Positions 14,672-22,349 of a stretch of DNA of 43,310 nt are shown here, piece after piece. Numbering within the stretch: position 1 is the stretch's first letter; each line of letters starts with the position of its first letter. Both the position numbers and the translations under genes were made by a program. The notes under the pieces were generated by a model. That model was not told the DNA's origin, did no database searches, and worked only from the letters and a program-made list of their open reading frames with translations. Origin of the DNA: Pseudomonadota bacterium (GTDB lineage: Bacteria > Myxococcota_A > UBA9160 > UBA4427); assembly GCA_022361175.1 (NCBI GenBank), contig JAKSBN010000238.1, forward strand, positions 1-43,310, given 5' to 3'.

Positions 14672-15034
14672 TCAGGCCGCCTTGGTGGGCTTCTTGCCGG
14701 ACTTGCCCTTGCCCTTGTCGCCCGACTTGGAGCTGGACTTCGCATCCGGTTTCGAATCCGACTTCGAATCCGATTTCGCATCGGATTTCGAGTCGGACTT
14801 GGCATCCGACTTCGAGTCGCCGCCGTCCGAGCCCGAGTCGCGCTTGCCCTTCGAACTCGAATAGAGGTCGTTGTACCAGCCGCCGCCCTTCAGCACGAAC
14901 GATGTTTGGGAAATCAGCCGTCGCACCTTGCGCGCGCGGCATTCGGGGCAGGTCTTGACCGGGTCTTCCGTGATGCGCTGCTCGCGTTCGAACTCGTGCT
15001 CACACTTGTCGCAGCGGTACTCGTACACGGGCAT
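14672..15034 (-). CDS. FmdB-family zinc ribbon protein with Ser-Lys-Asp repeat tail
   Basis: The 120-residue product starts MPVYEYRCDKCEHEFE, the hallmark of the FmdB regulatory protein family, and has two CxxC pairs (C8/C11 and C29/C32) forming a zinc ribbon. A conserved FVLKGGGWY follows at about residue 47. From residue 60 to the end the protein is low-complexity: eight tetrapeptide units of the SKSD/AKSD type (residues 74-104) and then a Gly/Lys-rich end. Such hydrophilic tails occur in several family members. Function is uncertain for the whole family; a regulatory role was proposed for FmdB in formamidase operons. It precedes folD by 49 bases and may be co-transcribed with the glycine cleavage genes. 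Confidence 0.88.
   Translation of the reverse strand: MPVYEYRCDKCEHEFEREQRITEDPVKTCPECRARKVRRLISQTSFVLKGGGWYNDLYSSSKGKRDSGSDGGDSKSDAKSDSKSDAKSDSKSDSKPDAKSSSKSGDKGKGKSGKKPTKAA
14723..14815 (-). repeat. In-frame 12-bp degenerate repeat inside the fmdB-like gene
   Basis: About eight 12-base units encode the tetrapeptides SKSD or AKSD in the protein tail. The codons alternate (for example TCC/TCG and GAT/GAC), so the DNA copies have drifted while the peptide pattern is kept. Confidence 0.8.
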
Positions 15035-15055
15035 GCCGGAATCCTCGTCGACCCG

Positions 15056-15071
15056 CCTGCGTCCCCGCAGG
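15056..15071 (-). other. Small leader hairpin ahead of the fmdB-like gene
   Basis: On the transcribed strand CCTGCG-GGGA-CGCAGG forms a 6-bp stem with a GNRA-type loop, 22 bases upstream of the fmdB-like start. It lacks a U tract, so it is not a terminator. It might affect mRNA stability or access to the start, or be chance in GC-rich DNA. Confidence 0.35.
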
Positions 15072-15211
15072 AGATGCCGTTGTTTATCACTCTCCTTGGG
15101 CGAGTGCCAGCGCTCGGTCGCCCGCGCGGGGGGGCTCGGCTTGCGGCGGGATGTGGATCCAGGGCGCGACACCGCGGTCGCTGGGGAGGAGGGCGAGCGG
15201 CTCGGGGCGGC

Positions 15212-15760
15212 TCAAGACCCGCCGCCGGACTCGGCCTTCGGTCCCCCGGTCTTGCCGGCCGTGCCGCGGCGGAGGTAGGCGACCTTGCCGTCCACCAGCG
15301 GGTCGCCTTCGCCGTCCTCGGAGAGCGAGTCGAGCACGGCCATGTGGGTCTCGACCGTGTGCCGGATGGCCGTCGCGATGCGCTGCTTCAGGAGCTTCAT
15401 TTCGCGGATGTCCTCGGCTAGCTGGGCGGCGCGCTTGTGAGCGGCGTCGAGGATCTTCTCGGCCTTCACCTCGGCCTCGCTCATGACCACCTGGGCTTCC
15501 TGGCTGGCGGTCTTGCGCAGGTCTTCGGACATGGACTGGGCAGTCACGAGCGTCTCCTTCAGGAGCGTCTCGTTCGTCCGGAGCTCGCCGACCTCGCCCT
15601 CGAGGCGCCGCACCTGCTCGAGCAGCTGCTCGTTCTCGCGCAGGGCACCTTCGTAGTCCTCGGCGACCATGGCGAGGAACGTCTGCACCTCGCCGGGGTC
15701 CACGCCGCGCATGCGGCGGCTGAAGCGGTGATTGTGGACGTCGAGCGGGCTGATCCGCAT
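15212..15760 (-). CDS. divIVA: DivIVA-domain protein
   Basis: DivIVA proteins recognise curved membranes at poles or septa and recruit partners. The 182-residue product starts MRISPLDVHNHRFSRRMRGVDPGEVQTFLAMVAEDYE, the typical N-terminal membrane-binding crossed-loop domain. A long coiled coil runs from about residue 40 to 145 (LRENEQLLEQVRRLEGEVGEL, VMSEAEVKAEKILDAAHKRAAQLAEDI). The C-terminal 35 residues are unstructured. The ATG at 15760 has AAGGAG upstream. It follows proC by 113 bases. The order yggS, proC, divIVA recalls the division cluster of Gram-positive bacteria, though sepF and yggT are absent here. In Gram-negative bacteria the role is less well known. Confidence 0.92.
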   Translation of the reverse strand: MRISPLDVHNHRFSRRMRGVDPGEVQTFLAMVAEDYEGALRENEQLLEQVRRLEGEVGELRTNETLLKETLVTAQSMSEDLRKTASQEAQVVMSEAEVKAEKILDAAHKRAAQLAEDIREMKLLKQRIATAIRHTVETHMAVLDSLSEDGEGDPLVDGKVAYLRRGTAGKTGGPKAESGGGS

Positions 15761-15873
15761 GGCGGGGTCTCCTTCGGCACTCGGCAAGTGGATCGGCCAG
15801 GTCCCCGCCTCGCTTGAGCTTTCCCCTCGGGCGCGGTGATACTCGACACCTTTTCGGCCCTGTGGGGGCGCTG

Positions 15874-16695
15874 CTAGTCCCCCAGCTCGCGCGAGCGCCG
15901 AGTGGCGGCGGCGACCGCCTCGTAAAGGGCGGCCCGGACGCCGCCCCGCTCGAGCTGCTCGAGCCCGGCGATGGTGGTGCCGCCCGGCGACGTGACCTGG
16001 TCCTTCAGCGCCGCCGGGTGGCGCCCCGATTCGAGGGCCAGCTTGGCGGCCCCGTGGACTGTCTCGGCGGCGAGTCGGGCCGCCGCTTCGCGGGGGAGGC
16101 CCATCCGCACCCCGGCGTCGCCGAGGGCCTCCAGCAGCAGGAACACGTAGGCCGGGCCGCTGCCCGAAAGCCCCGTGACCGCATCCAGCAGGCTCTCGTG
16201 GGGAGCCCGCCAGGCGTAGCCGACCGCCCGGAAGAGGGCCTCGGCCGTGGCGAGGTCTTCCTCCTGGGCCAAGCTGTTGCCGCAGTAGGCGGTCGCACCG
16301 GCTTGAACCAGCGCCGGCGTATTGGGCATGGCGCGCACGATGCGCGTGCCGGCGGGCAGCGCACGCTGGAGGGCGCCCAGCGACACCCCCGCCGCGATCG
16401 AGATCCAGAGGGGCTTGCGGCAGTCGGTCGCTCCGGCCAGATCCTCCAACACGCCGACGGCGACCCCCGGCTTCACGGCCAGCACCACCACGTCGCTGTC
16501 GGCCACCAGGTCGTGGTTCTCCGCCACGGTCTTGGCGCCGGTGGCCTCGGCGAACGCGACCCGGGCGTCGCGCGACGGATCTGCGCCTCCCAGCGAGGTC
16601 GCGTCGGTGCCCGACGCCAGCAGCCCGCCGGCCAGGGCCTGCGCCATGGCGCCCGTGCCCAGGAACCCGATTCGTTGCCCTTCGAGTCCAGCCAC
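15874..16695 (-). CDS. proC: Pyrroline-5-carboxylate reductase
   Basis: Catalyses the last step of proline synthesis, reducing pyrroline-5-carboxylate with NAD(P)H. The 273-residue product has IGFLGTGAMAQALAGGLL (dinucleotide fold), VVVLAVKPGV, RIVRAMPNTPALVQAGATAY, the signature DAVTGLSGSGPAYVFLLLEALGDAGV, and the C-terminal QVTSPGGTTIAGLEQLERGGVR. All are hallmark blocks, and length is standard. The GTG start at 16695 comes 4 bases after the yggS stop, so the genes are co-transcribed. YggS is a PLP-homeostasis protein often encoded next to proC. Confidence 0.97.
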   Translation of the reverse strand: MAGLEGQRIGFLGTGAMAQALAGGLLASGTDATSLGGADPSRDARVAFAEATGAKTVAENHDLVADSDVVVLAVKPGVAVGVLEDLAGATDCRKPLWISIAAGVSLGALQRALPAGTRIVRAMPNTPALVQAGATAYCGNSLAQEEDLATAEALFRAVGYAWRAPHESLLDAVTGLSGSGPAYVFLLLEALGDAGVRMGLPREAAARLAAETVHGAAKLALESGRHPAALKDQVTSPGGTTIAGLEQLERGGVRAALYEAVAAATRRSRELGD

Positions 16696-16699
16696 GTGT

Positions 16700-17380
16700 C
16701 TATTCCCCTCTCGGGCCCAGCAGGGCCGTTCCGACGCGGACGCGGGTTGCGCCCTCCTCGACCGCGATCTCGAAATCTCCCGACATGCCCATCGACAGTT
16801 CGGGGAGTGTGGCGTCTCCGATCTGCGCCGCCAGCTCGCGGACCCGGGCGAAGGCGGCCCGATTCGCCTCCGGCGTCGGCGCCGCGGCGGGGATCGCCAT
16901 CAGGCCGCGCAGCTCCAAGGCGGGGAGCGCCTGGCAGGCTTCGACCAGCCCGGGCAGGGCGGCCGGTGCGACGCCGCCTTTCTGGGGCTCGTCGGACACG
17001 TTCACCTGGATCAGGACCGGCAGGCGGCGTTCCGCTTGCTCGGCCCGGCGGGCCAGCTCGCGGGCGAGCTCGACACGATCGACGCTCTCCACGCTGGCGA
17101 AGAGCGCGACGGCCTCGCGCGCCTTGTTGCGCTGCAGCCGTCCGATCAGATGCCAGCGCGGCGCGGCCTCCGCCAGGGCTTCGGTCTTGGCCCGGGCCTC
17201 CTGCACGTAGTTCTCGCCCAGGTCGCACACGCCGGCCGCCACCAGGGCCCCGATGCGCTCGATGGGTTGGCGCTTGGTCACGCCGACGAGCGTGACGGAC
17301 TCCGGGTCGCGGCCGGCGCGGCGCGCGGCGTCGGCCAGGCGCGCACGCACCGCCGCCACCCGTTCGGCCACGTCGGTCAA
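16700..17380 (-). CDS. yggS: YggS/PLPBP family pyridoxal phosphate homeostasis protein
   Basis: Binds PLP without a known enzyme activity and keeps the vitamin B6 pool in balance. The 226-residue product has LVGVTKRQPIERIGALVAAGVCDLGENYVQE, where the Lys after the first strand carries PLP. It also has WHLIGRLQRNKAREA, ESVDRVELARELARR, VLIQVNVSDEPQKGG, LRGLMAIPA, LSMGMSGDFEIAVEEGATRVRVGTALLGPR. The best start is TTG 17380, whose TTGA overlaps the maf stop; GTG 17371 is an alternative. It lies directly ahead of proC, a very common pairing. Confidence 0.95.
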   Translation of the reverse strand: MTDVAERVAAVRARLADAARRAGRDPESVTLVGVTKRQPIERIGALVAAGVCDLGENYVQEARAKTEALAEAAPRWHLIGRLQRNKAREAVALFASVESVDRVELARELARRAEQAERRLPVLIQVNVSDEPQKGGVAPAALPGLVEACQALPALELRGLMAIPAAAPTPEANRAAFARVRELAAQIGDATLPELSMGMSGDFEIAVEEGATRVRVGTALLGPRGE

Positions 17381-17964
17381 GGCGTCAGACCCAAGAGGCC
17401 GAGCGTCTCTCGGACGGGCAGGCCGATCACGTTGGTCTCGCTGCCGTCCACCTCGGTGACGAAGCGACGACCCTCGCCCTGGAAGGCGTAGGCGCCCGCC
17501 TTGTCCAGGGGTTCTCCGGTGGCGGCGTAGGCCACCAGCTCGGCGCGCTCCACCGGTCGCATGCGCACGCGGCTGGTGACCGCCAGGCTGTTCACGGTCC
17601 GGTCCGCGGTCGCGACGACCGCGACGCCGGTGATCACCCGGTGGCCCTTGCCCACCAGCGAGGCCAGGAGCTCGACGGCGTGCTCCGCGTCGCGGGGCTT
17701 GCCCAGGATGCGGCCGCCTTCCGCCACCACGGTGTCCGCCCCCAGCACGAGCTGCGGTGGTTCGCCGGGCAGCTGTTCGGCCACCCACAGGGCCTTTTCG
17801 CGCGCCAGTCGGAGTGCGAAGGCCTCGGCCTTCTCGCCGGGGTGCAGAACCTCCTCGATGTTCGCGGGCTGGACGCGGAACGGCACGCCGGCGTCCCGGA
17901 GCAGGGTGCTGCGACGGGGGGATGCGCTGGCCAGCACGATCGGATGACGGGGGCGGTGCGGCAC
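17377..17964 (-). CDS. maf: Maf-family nucleotide pyrophosphatase
   Basis: Maf proteins hydrolyse dTTP, UTP or modified nucleotides to monophosphates and are linked to house-cleaning and septum inhibition. The product has IVLASASPRRSTLLRDAGVPF near the N-terminus, REKALWVAE, LGADTVV (the metal/base Asp), GKPRDAEHAVELLASLVGKGHRVITG, GEPLDKAGAYAFQGEG and ETNVIGLPV. GTG 17964 is chosen because Maf proteins begin a few residues before the LASASPRR block; TTG 18000 is an upstream alternative that would add 12 residues. Its stop overlaps the yggS start. It is divergent from the lipoprotein-mla operon. Confidence 0.94.
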   Translation of the reverse strand: MPHRPRHPIVLASASPRRSTLLRDAGVPFRVQPANIEEVLHPGEKAEAFALRLAREKALWVAEQLPGEPPQLVLGADTVVAEGGRILGKPRDAEHAVELLASLVGKGHRVITGVAVVATADRTVNSLAVTSRVRMRPVERAELVAYAATGEPLDKAGAYAFQGEGRRFVTEVDGSETNVIGLPVRETLGLLGLTP

Positions 17965-18065
17965 GGGGAGCGGAGTACCCGTCTGCGGGAGGCCCGTCAA
18001 GGTGGAGGCGCGGAGCTTTCCCGGAACTGGCGGTGTCCCAAGGGGAGGATGGGGTAGCCTGGGCG

Positions 18066-18620
18066 ATGATGGGCAGGCGGCAGCAGAGGAGGGGGCGCCG
18101 ACGCGGGGCCCGGTGGATCGTCGTGCTGGCGGCGGCGCTCGTGCTCGCCTGCAACGGAAGCCCCGTGGTGAGCAGCGAGGGTGGCGGGTTTCGCCACCCC
18201 ACCCTGGGATACTCGGTCGGACCGCCGGGGCTCACCATGCAGCGCATCCGCGTGGACGACGCCGACCTGGCTTTCCGCGATTCGGCGGGCACGAGCTGGA
18301 GCGTGCTGTCGCAGTGCGGGCGGGCGACGGCGCGTCCCGCCATCCTGGCCCGCCATCTGATCATCGGCCTCGGCGAGCGTCAGCTGCAACAGGCGGGCCC
18401 GGTCGAGCACGCCGGCTTGGAGGGCTGGGCGCAGGTGGTGGACGTGCTCGCCGACGCGATCCCGCTGCGTCTCACGACGGTGACGCTGGTCCAGGGTCGC
18501 TGCACGTTCGACTTCATCCAAAGCGCCCGGCGCGACACCGTCGTCGACGTCGAGGCCTTCGAACGCTGGTGGCGGAGCTTCTCGCCGGGGCCCGAGCTGC
18601 CGGTGGAAGGGGACGCCTGA
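18066..18620 (+). CDS. Lipoprotein encoded at the head of the mla operon
   Basis: This 184-residue protein has a highly basic start (MMGRRQQRRGRRRGAR), a hydrophobic stretch WIVVLAAALV and the lipobox LVLAC, so it should be lipidated at Cys about residue 32. The residue after Cys is Asn, not Asp, which by the enterobacterial rule suggests outer-membrane sorting. The mature part has FRHPTLGYSVGPPG, SWSVLSQCGRAT and CTFDFIQSARRDT. I do not recognise a named family. The stop overlaps the mlaE start (TGATG), so it is translated with the transporter. A role as a lipid-shuttling or docking partner of the Mla complex is an inference from position. ATG 18069 is an equally good start. Confidence 0.8.
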   Translation: MMGRRQQRRGRRRGARWIVVLAAALVLACNGSPVVSSEGGGFRHPTLGYSVGPPGLTMQRIRVDDADLAFRDSAGTSWSVLSQCGRATARPAILARHLIIGLGERQLQQAGPVEHAGLEGWAQVVDVLADAIPLRLTTVTLVQGRCTFDFIQSARRDTVVDVEAFERWWRSFSPGPELPVEGDA

Positions 18621-19408
18621 TGCCGGCGCGAGCGCTGGCGGGCCCGGTGAGCCGGTTGGGCGACCGCGTGCTCGTCCTCTTCGAGGCCTTTGGCGAGTTC
18701 GGCCGCCTGGCCTTCGAGACCTTTCGGCGTCTGGGGCGACGGGGCTTTCCGGTCCGCGCGACCGTGGAGCAGTTCGAGGCCATCGCCGTGCGCTCGACGC
18801 CCATCGTCGCCATCACGGCCTTGTTCACCGGACTGGTGCTGGCGCTGCAGACGGTGGTGTCGCTCACGCGCTTCGGCGCCAAGCCCTATACGGGCAGCTT
18901 CGTGGGATTGGCGGTGGCCTTGGAGCTCGGTCCCGTGTTGACCGCGCTGATGGTGGCCGGTCGCGTGGGGGCGGGCATCACCGCCGAAATCGGTTCGATG
19001 CGCGTGACGGAACAGGTGGACGCCATTCGCGCCATGGGGGCCGACCCGGTCCAGAAGCTGGTGCTGCCGCGCGTGCTGGCGGCGACTCTGGGGCTGCCGC
19101 TTCTCACGGTGATGGCGGACCTCTTGGGCGTGTTCGGCGGCGGACTCATCGCCTGGCAGTACGGCATCACGCCCAACTTCTACGTGCAGAGCGTCGTGCG
19201 GACGGTGACGGCTCCGGACTTCCTGCAGGGCATCGCCAAGACCTTCTTCTTCGGTTGGACCATCGCCATGGTGGGCTGCTACATGGGGCTCGGGACCCGC
19301 GGCGGCACCGTGGGCGTCGGGCGGGCCACCACGCGCTCGGTGGTGGTGGGCTCGATCGCGATCTTCATCTCGGACTTCTTCCTCACCAAGTTGATGTTGA
19401 TGCTATGA
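18620..19408 (+). CDS. mlaE: Mla-type ABC transporter permease
   Basis: Inner-membrane permease of the MlaFEDB-like complex that moves phospholipids between inner and outer membranes. The 262-residue product has five to six hydrophobic segments. Conserved features are RSTPIVAITALFTGLVLALQ, GSFVGLAVALELGPVLTALMVAGRVGAGITAEIGSMRVTEQVDA, IRAMGADPV, and the C-terminal GVGRATTRSVVVGSIAIFISDFFLTKLM. ATG 18620 overlaps the lipoprotein stop, with GGAAGGGGA upstream, and its stop overlaps mlaF (ATGA). Genes for MlaB (STAS) and MlaC are not present in this operon. Confidence 0.96.
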   Translation: MPARALAGPVSRLGDRVLVLFEAFGEFGRLAFETFRRLGRRGFPVRATVEQFEAIAVRSTPIVAITALFTGLVLALQTVVSLTRFGAKPYTGSFVGLAVALELGPVLTALMVAGRVGAGITAEIGSMRVTEQVDAIRAMGADPVQKLVLPRVLAATLGLPLLTVMADLLGVFGGGLIAWQYGITPNFYVQSVVRTVTAPDFLQGIAKTFFFGWTIAMVGCYMGLGTRGGTVGVGRATTRSVVVGSIAIFISDFFLTKLMLML

Positions 19409-20184
19409 GCGCGCCGCCCTTCGTCGAGCTCCGGGGACTTCGCAAGACCTTCGGGTCCAAGCGCGTGCTGGACGGCGTCGATCTGCGGGTGGAGACCGGC
19501 TCGGTCTTCACGATCCTGGGGGGCTCCGGCTCTGGCAAGTCCGTGACGCTCAAGCACATCATCGGGCTGCTGCGCCCCGACGCCGGTGAGGTCTGGATCG
19601 AGGGAACCAATGCGACGGACTTCAGCGAGTCGCAGTGGGTCGAGATCCGCCGGCGCTTCGGGTACGTCTTTCAGGGAGCCGCGCTCTTCGATTCCCTCAG
19701 TGTGTACGAGAACGTCGCGTACCCCCTGCGCGAGCACTTGGAGTGGCCCGAAGCCCAGATCGCCGAACGCGTGGCCGAGAGCCTGGCGGCGGTGGGGCTT
19801 CCGGGGGTGGAGCGCATGCTGCCGGCAGAGCTCTCCGGCGGCATGCGGAAGCGGGTGGGCGTGGCCCGGGCCGTGGCGCTCCACCCCAAGGCCATTCTCT
19901 ACGACGAGCCGACGACGGGGCTCGACCCCGCGAACTCGCGCCGCATCGGGCAGCTGATCCTGCGCCTGAAGCGGTCGCTCGACGTGACGTCCGTCGTGGT
20001 GACCCACGATCTGGAACTGTGCTTCGCGATCTCGGACCGCATCGCGCTGCTGCAGGACGGGCGTATGATCGTGGAAGGCACTCCAGACGTCCTGCGGGCG
20101 TCGACGCATCCCGCCGTGCACGAGTTCATGCACGGCGGCACCGAAGCCGAACCTGTGGAAGAGGAGGCCGCTCATGGATCGTGA
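19405..20184 (+). CDS. mlaF: Mla-type ABC transporter ATPase
   Basis: Cytoplasmic ATPase that powers phospholipid transport by MlaE/MlaD. The 259-residue product has Walker A GGSGSGKSVTLKHIIGLL, the Q-loop VFQGAALFDSLSVYENVAYPL, signature LSGGMRKRVGVARA (the MKR form typical of MlaF), Walker B AILYDEPTTGLDP and the H-loop VVVTHDLELCF. The start is ATG 19405, overlapping the mlaE stop. It overlaps mlaD by 11 bases. A C-terminal tail of about 15 acidic residues is variable. Confidence 0.97.
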   Translation: MSAPPFVELRGLRKTFGSKRVLDGVDLRVETGSVFTILGGSGSGKSVTLKHIIGLLRPDAGEVWIEGTNATDFSESQWVEIRRRFGYVFQGAALFDSLSVYENVAYPLREHLEWPEAQIAERVAESLAAVGLPGVERMLPAELSGGMRKRVGVARAVALHPKAILYDEPTTGLDPANSRRIGQLILRLKRSLDVTSVVVTHDLELCFAISDRIALLQDGRMIVEGTPDVLRASTHPAVHEFMHGGTEAEPVEEEAAHGS

Positions 20185-21112
20185 TCGCCGCCTGAGCTTG
20201 ATCGTCGGGGGGTTCGTCATCTTCACCTTGGCGCTGTTGGCGCTCAGCATCCTGTCGCTGTCGTCGGAGCAGGGGATCTTCACGCGCCAGTACCGGCTTT
20301 TGGCGAACTTCGAGAACGTGCAGGGCCTGCTGCCGGGCGCCCCGGTCTGGGTGGCCGGCAAGCAGGTGGGCAGCGTCGACCGGGTCGAGTTCACCCAGGT
20401 GGGCATCGGCTACGCCGTCCAGGTCGTGCTCAAGATCGAGGAGAGCGTTCAGGAGCGGGTGCGTCGGGATTCGGTCGCCACCATCGGCACCATCGGGCTT
20501 CTGGGCGACAGCTACGTCGAGATCGTGGTGGGCACGCCCACGGAGCCCATGCTGGCCGACGGCGACTCCATCCGGACCGTCACGCCGTCGAACGTCGGCG
20601 AAGTGATGGTCAAGGGCACGCGTGCCCTCGACAACATCGCGGACCTGGCCTCCAACCTGAACGACGTGGTGAAGACCTTCAGCAGCGAGGACGGGGGCAC
20701 CCAGACGGCCACGGCCATCGCCGCCATGAGCGACATCATCACCGAGGTGCAGCAGGGCAGCGGTCTGCTGCACAGCCTCATCTACGACGACTACGACGGC
20801 TCGGCGCTCCAGAGCATCGACGGCTCGCTGGCCGTGCTCGACGACATCATGAACGAGGTGCGCACCGGGGAGGGCATCCTTCACTCGCTCATCTACGAGG
20901 CGCCTTCGGACCAGGACCTGGTCGTCCAGACCCTGCAGGCGGGGGCGCGGCTCAACAGCATCCTCTCCAAGATCGACCAGGGGGAGGGGACCTTCGGGCT
21001 GCTCCTCAACGATCCGAGTGTCTACGAAGATTTGAAGCAGCTTCTGGGCGGCGCCCAGCGCAGCACGGTCGTCCGGTCGCTGATCCGCCTGACCACGGAC
21101 TCGGAGCCGTGA
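20174..21112 (+). CDS. mlaD: MlaD-type MCE-domain lipid transport protein
   Basis: Substrate-binding component anchored in the inner membrane; MCE domains assemble into hexameric rings that carry lipid. The 312-residue product has one N-terminal membrane segment (LIVGGFVIFTLALLALSIL) and an MCE domain at about 37-117 (YRLLANFENVQGLLPGAPVWVAG, VGSVDRVEF, TIGLLGDSYVEIVVG). A long C-terminal region of about 190 residues contains two related blocks: GSGLLHSLIYDDYDGSALQ and GEGILHSLIYEAPSDQDL. A third, weaker one is GEGTFGLLLNDPSVYEDL. E. coli MlaD is only about 183 residues, so the extended helical tail resembles the longer MCE proteins that make tunnels. Confidence 0.94.
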   Translation: MDRDRRLSLIVGGFVIFTLALLALSILSLSSEQGIFTRQYRLLANFENVQGLLPGAPVWVAGKQVGSVDRVEFTQVGIGYAVQVVLKIEESVQERVRRDSVATIGTIGLLGDSYVEIVVGTPTEPMLADGDSIRTVTPSNVGEVMVKGTRALDNIADLASNLNDVVKTFSSEDGGTQTATAIAAMSDIITEVQQGSGLLHSLIYDDYDGSALQSIDGSLAVLDDIMNEVRTGEGILHSLIYEAPSDQDLVVQTLQAGARLNSILSKIDQGEGTFGLLLNDPSVYEDLKQLLGGAQRSTVVRSLIRLTTDSEP

Positions 21113-21441
21113 GCCCGAAACGGCGCTGGAGCCTGGCCGGGGCCGAGAGCGTCCTCTGCGACGTGCGCCGCCACACGGAGGCGGCGGTGCAGGAGAGCGA
21201 GGTGCTCCTGGCGCGGTCGCGCGAGGCGTCGGATCCGGCGGAGGCGGCGCGCGCCGCCGCCGCGCTGCGCCGGGTGCTCTCCCGGTGGCTGCGCGCCATG
21301 GAGGCGCTGGGCGTGGAAGCCCGGGGCCCGTGGCGGGTCGAGTTCGAGACCGGCGACGGGACCTACTGCTGGAGCTGGCCCGACGAGGACCTCGCGGGGT
21401 TTCGAGACGCCGAGGGGGGAGACCCGACCCCGATTCAGTGA
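21109..21441 (+). CDS. Small DUF2203-like protein at the end of the mla operon
   Basis: The 110-residue protein starts at GTG 21109, overlapping the mlaD stop (GTGA). It has a helical N-terminal half (AVQESEVLLARSREASDPAEAARAAAALRR) and then LRAMEALGVEARGPWRVEFETGDGTYCWSWPDEDLAGF. That second half recalls DUF2203 proteins, which have a '..lG..vk....glvdF....g....LCW..GE....H....GF' pattern. The match is partial: it is shorter at the end and its substrate motif differs. No signal peptide or membrane segment is seen. Function is unknown; coupling suggests a role with the lipid transporter. It overlaps the convergent DUF3501 gene by 7 bases. Confidence 0.65.
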   Translation: MSPKRRWSLAGAESVLCDVRRHTEAAVQESEVLLARSREASDPAEAARAAAALRRVLSRWLRAMEALGVEARGPWRVEFETGDGTYCWSWPDEDLAGFRDAEGGDPTPIQ

Positions 21442-22349
21442 GCGTCGGCGTCGTCGCTCCCCAGGAGGTGGACGCGCAACGGCGCGTTCGGGTCGCTCGG
21501 GCTCTCGAACGTGACGCGGCAGCCGCCGTGCTCGGCCTCCAGCTCCGTGGCCACCTCGCGGACCCGGCCGAAGAAGGCGCTCCACTCGTCGGCCGGCGCG
21601 GCGGCCAGCGAACCCGTCAGGTTCACGGCCTCCAGGATCCGGTGGCTGGGGCTCCGCGGGCGCGCCGGCCGCAGCACCCGACACCAGGCGTCCTCTTGGA
21701 GCAGCTGGGCCTCGGCCCGGGCCACCCGCGGCACGGCGGCCGCATCCAGCAGCGAGACCGCTTCTCCGCGGAGGTCGCTCACGAGCTGGGCGTGTACCGG
21801 CCCCGCGATGGCGCCGGCGGCCTCGTAGGCCGGATGCTCGACGCGCAGCTCGGCCTGGCCCGCGCGCTCGAAGGCGGCCATCTGGTCGGCCTCAAAGGCG
21901 AAGCGGATGTAGTGGACCGCCGAGATGCGGTCCTCTTCCAGCTGGGCGGGGTCGAACTCCGCTGGAATGCGCACGCTGCGACCGTCGGCGTCGAACGCCA
22001 GCACCACCTTCTCGTCGATGCCCAGCAGGCGATCCAGTTCGGGTCGGATCTCGTCCACGTCGGTGATCTGAATGAAGAGCGTGGCCGAGAGCTCGCCCTC
22101 GCGCGGCACCAGCTCGTTGTAGACGTCGAGCTCGTGTTGCAGGCGGGCCGCGCCGCGGAGCCCCTCGACCCGGGCCATTTCCAGTACCTGATCCCGCACC
22201 GTCTCGCGATCCTCGAAGGTGACCAGCAGGCGGTCGCCCAGGGTGACGCGGCGCTGCTGCTTGTGCTCGATTACGCGCGCGCGGTACTCGGTGCGGATGG
22301 ACTCGTAGGTCTCCAGGTCGAGCAGTTCGTCCAGGGTGACGGGCTTCAC
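21435..22349 (-). CDS. DUF3501-family protein with an extra C-terminal region
   Basis: Family of unknown function commonly found beside rubrerythrin and an Fe-S oxidoreductase. Residues 1-200 fit DUF3501: [103 protein letters not shown]. Typical members have about 190-200 residues; this protein has 304. The extra 100 or so residues (from about 205) are in the same open frame and hold [28 protein letters not shown] and a predicted helix-strand pair. The GTG start at 22349 overlaps the Fe-S oxidoreductase stop (GTGA). The 3' end overlaps the convergent mla-operon gene by 7 bases. Confidence 0.85.
   Translation of the reverse strand: MKPVTLDELLDLETYESIRTEYRARVIEHKQQRRVTLGDRLLVTFEDRETVRDQVLEMARVEGLRGAARLQHELDVYNELVPREGELSATLFIQITDVDEIRPELDRLLGIDEKVVLAFDADGRSVRIPAEFDPAQLEEDRISAVHYIRFAFEADQMAAFERAGQAELRVEHPAYEAAGAIAGPVHAQLVSDLRGEAVSLLDAAAVPRVARAEAQLLQEDAWCRVLRPARPRSPSHRILEAVNLTGSLAAAPADEWSAFFGRVREVATELEAEHGGCRVTFESPSDPNAPLRVHLLGSDDADAH

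Noticed and set aside
15075..15130. Possible sigma-54 promoter (TGGCAC) ahead of the fmdB-like gene
   Set aside because: The matching TTGC element at the right distance is missing.
15035..15211. Glycine riboswitch ahead of the fmdB-folD-gcv genes
   Set aside because: I found no tandem aptamer-like conserved segments by eye, only a small hairpin; a covariance search would be needed to be certain.
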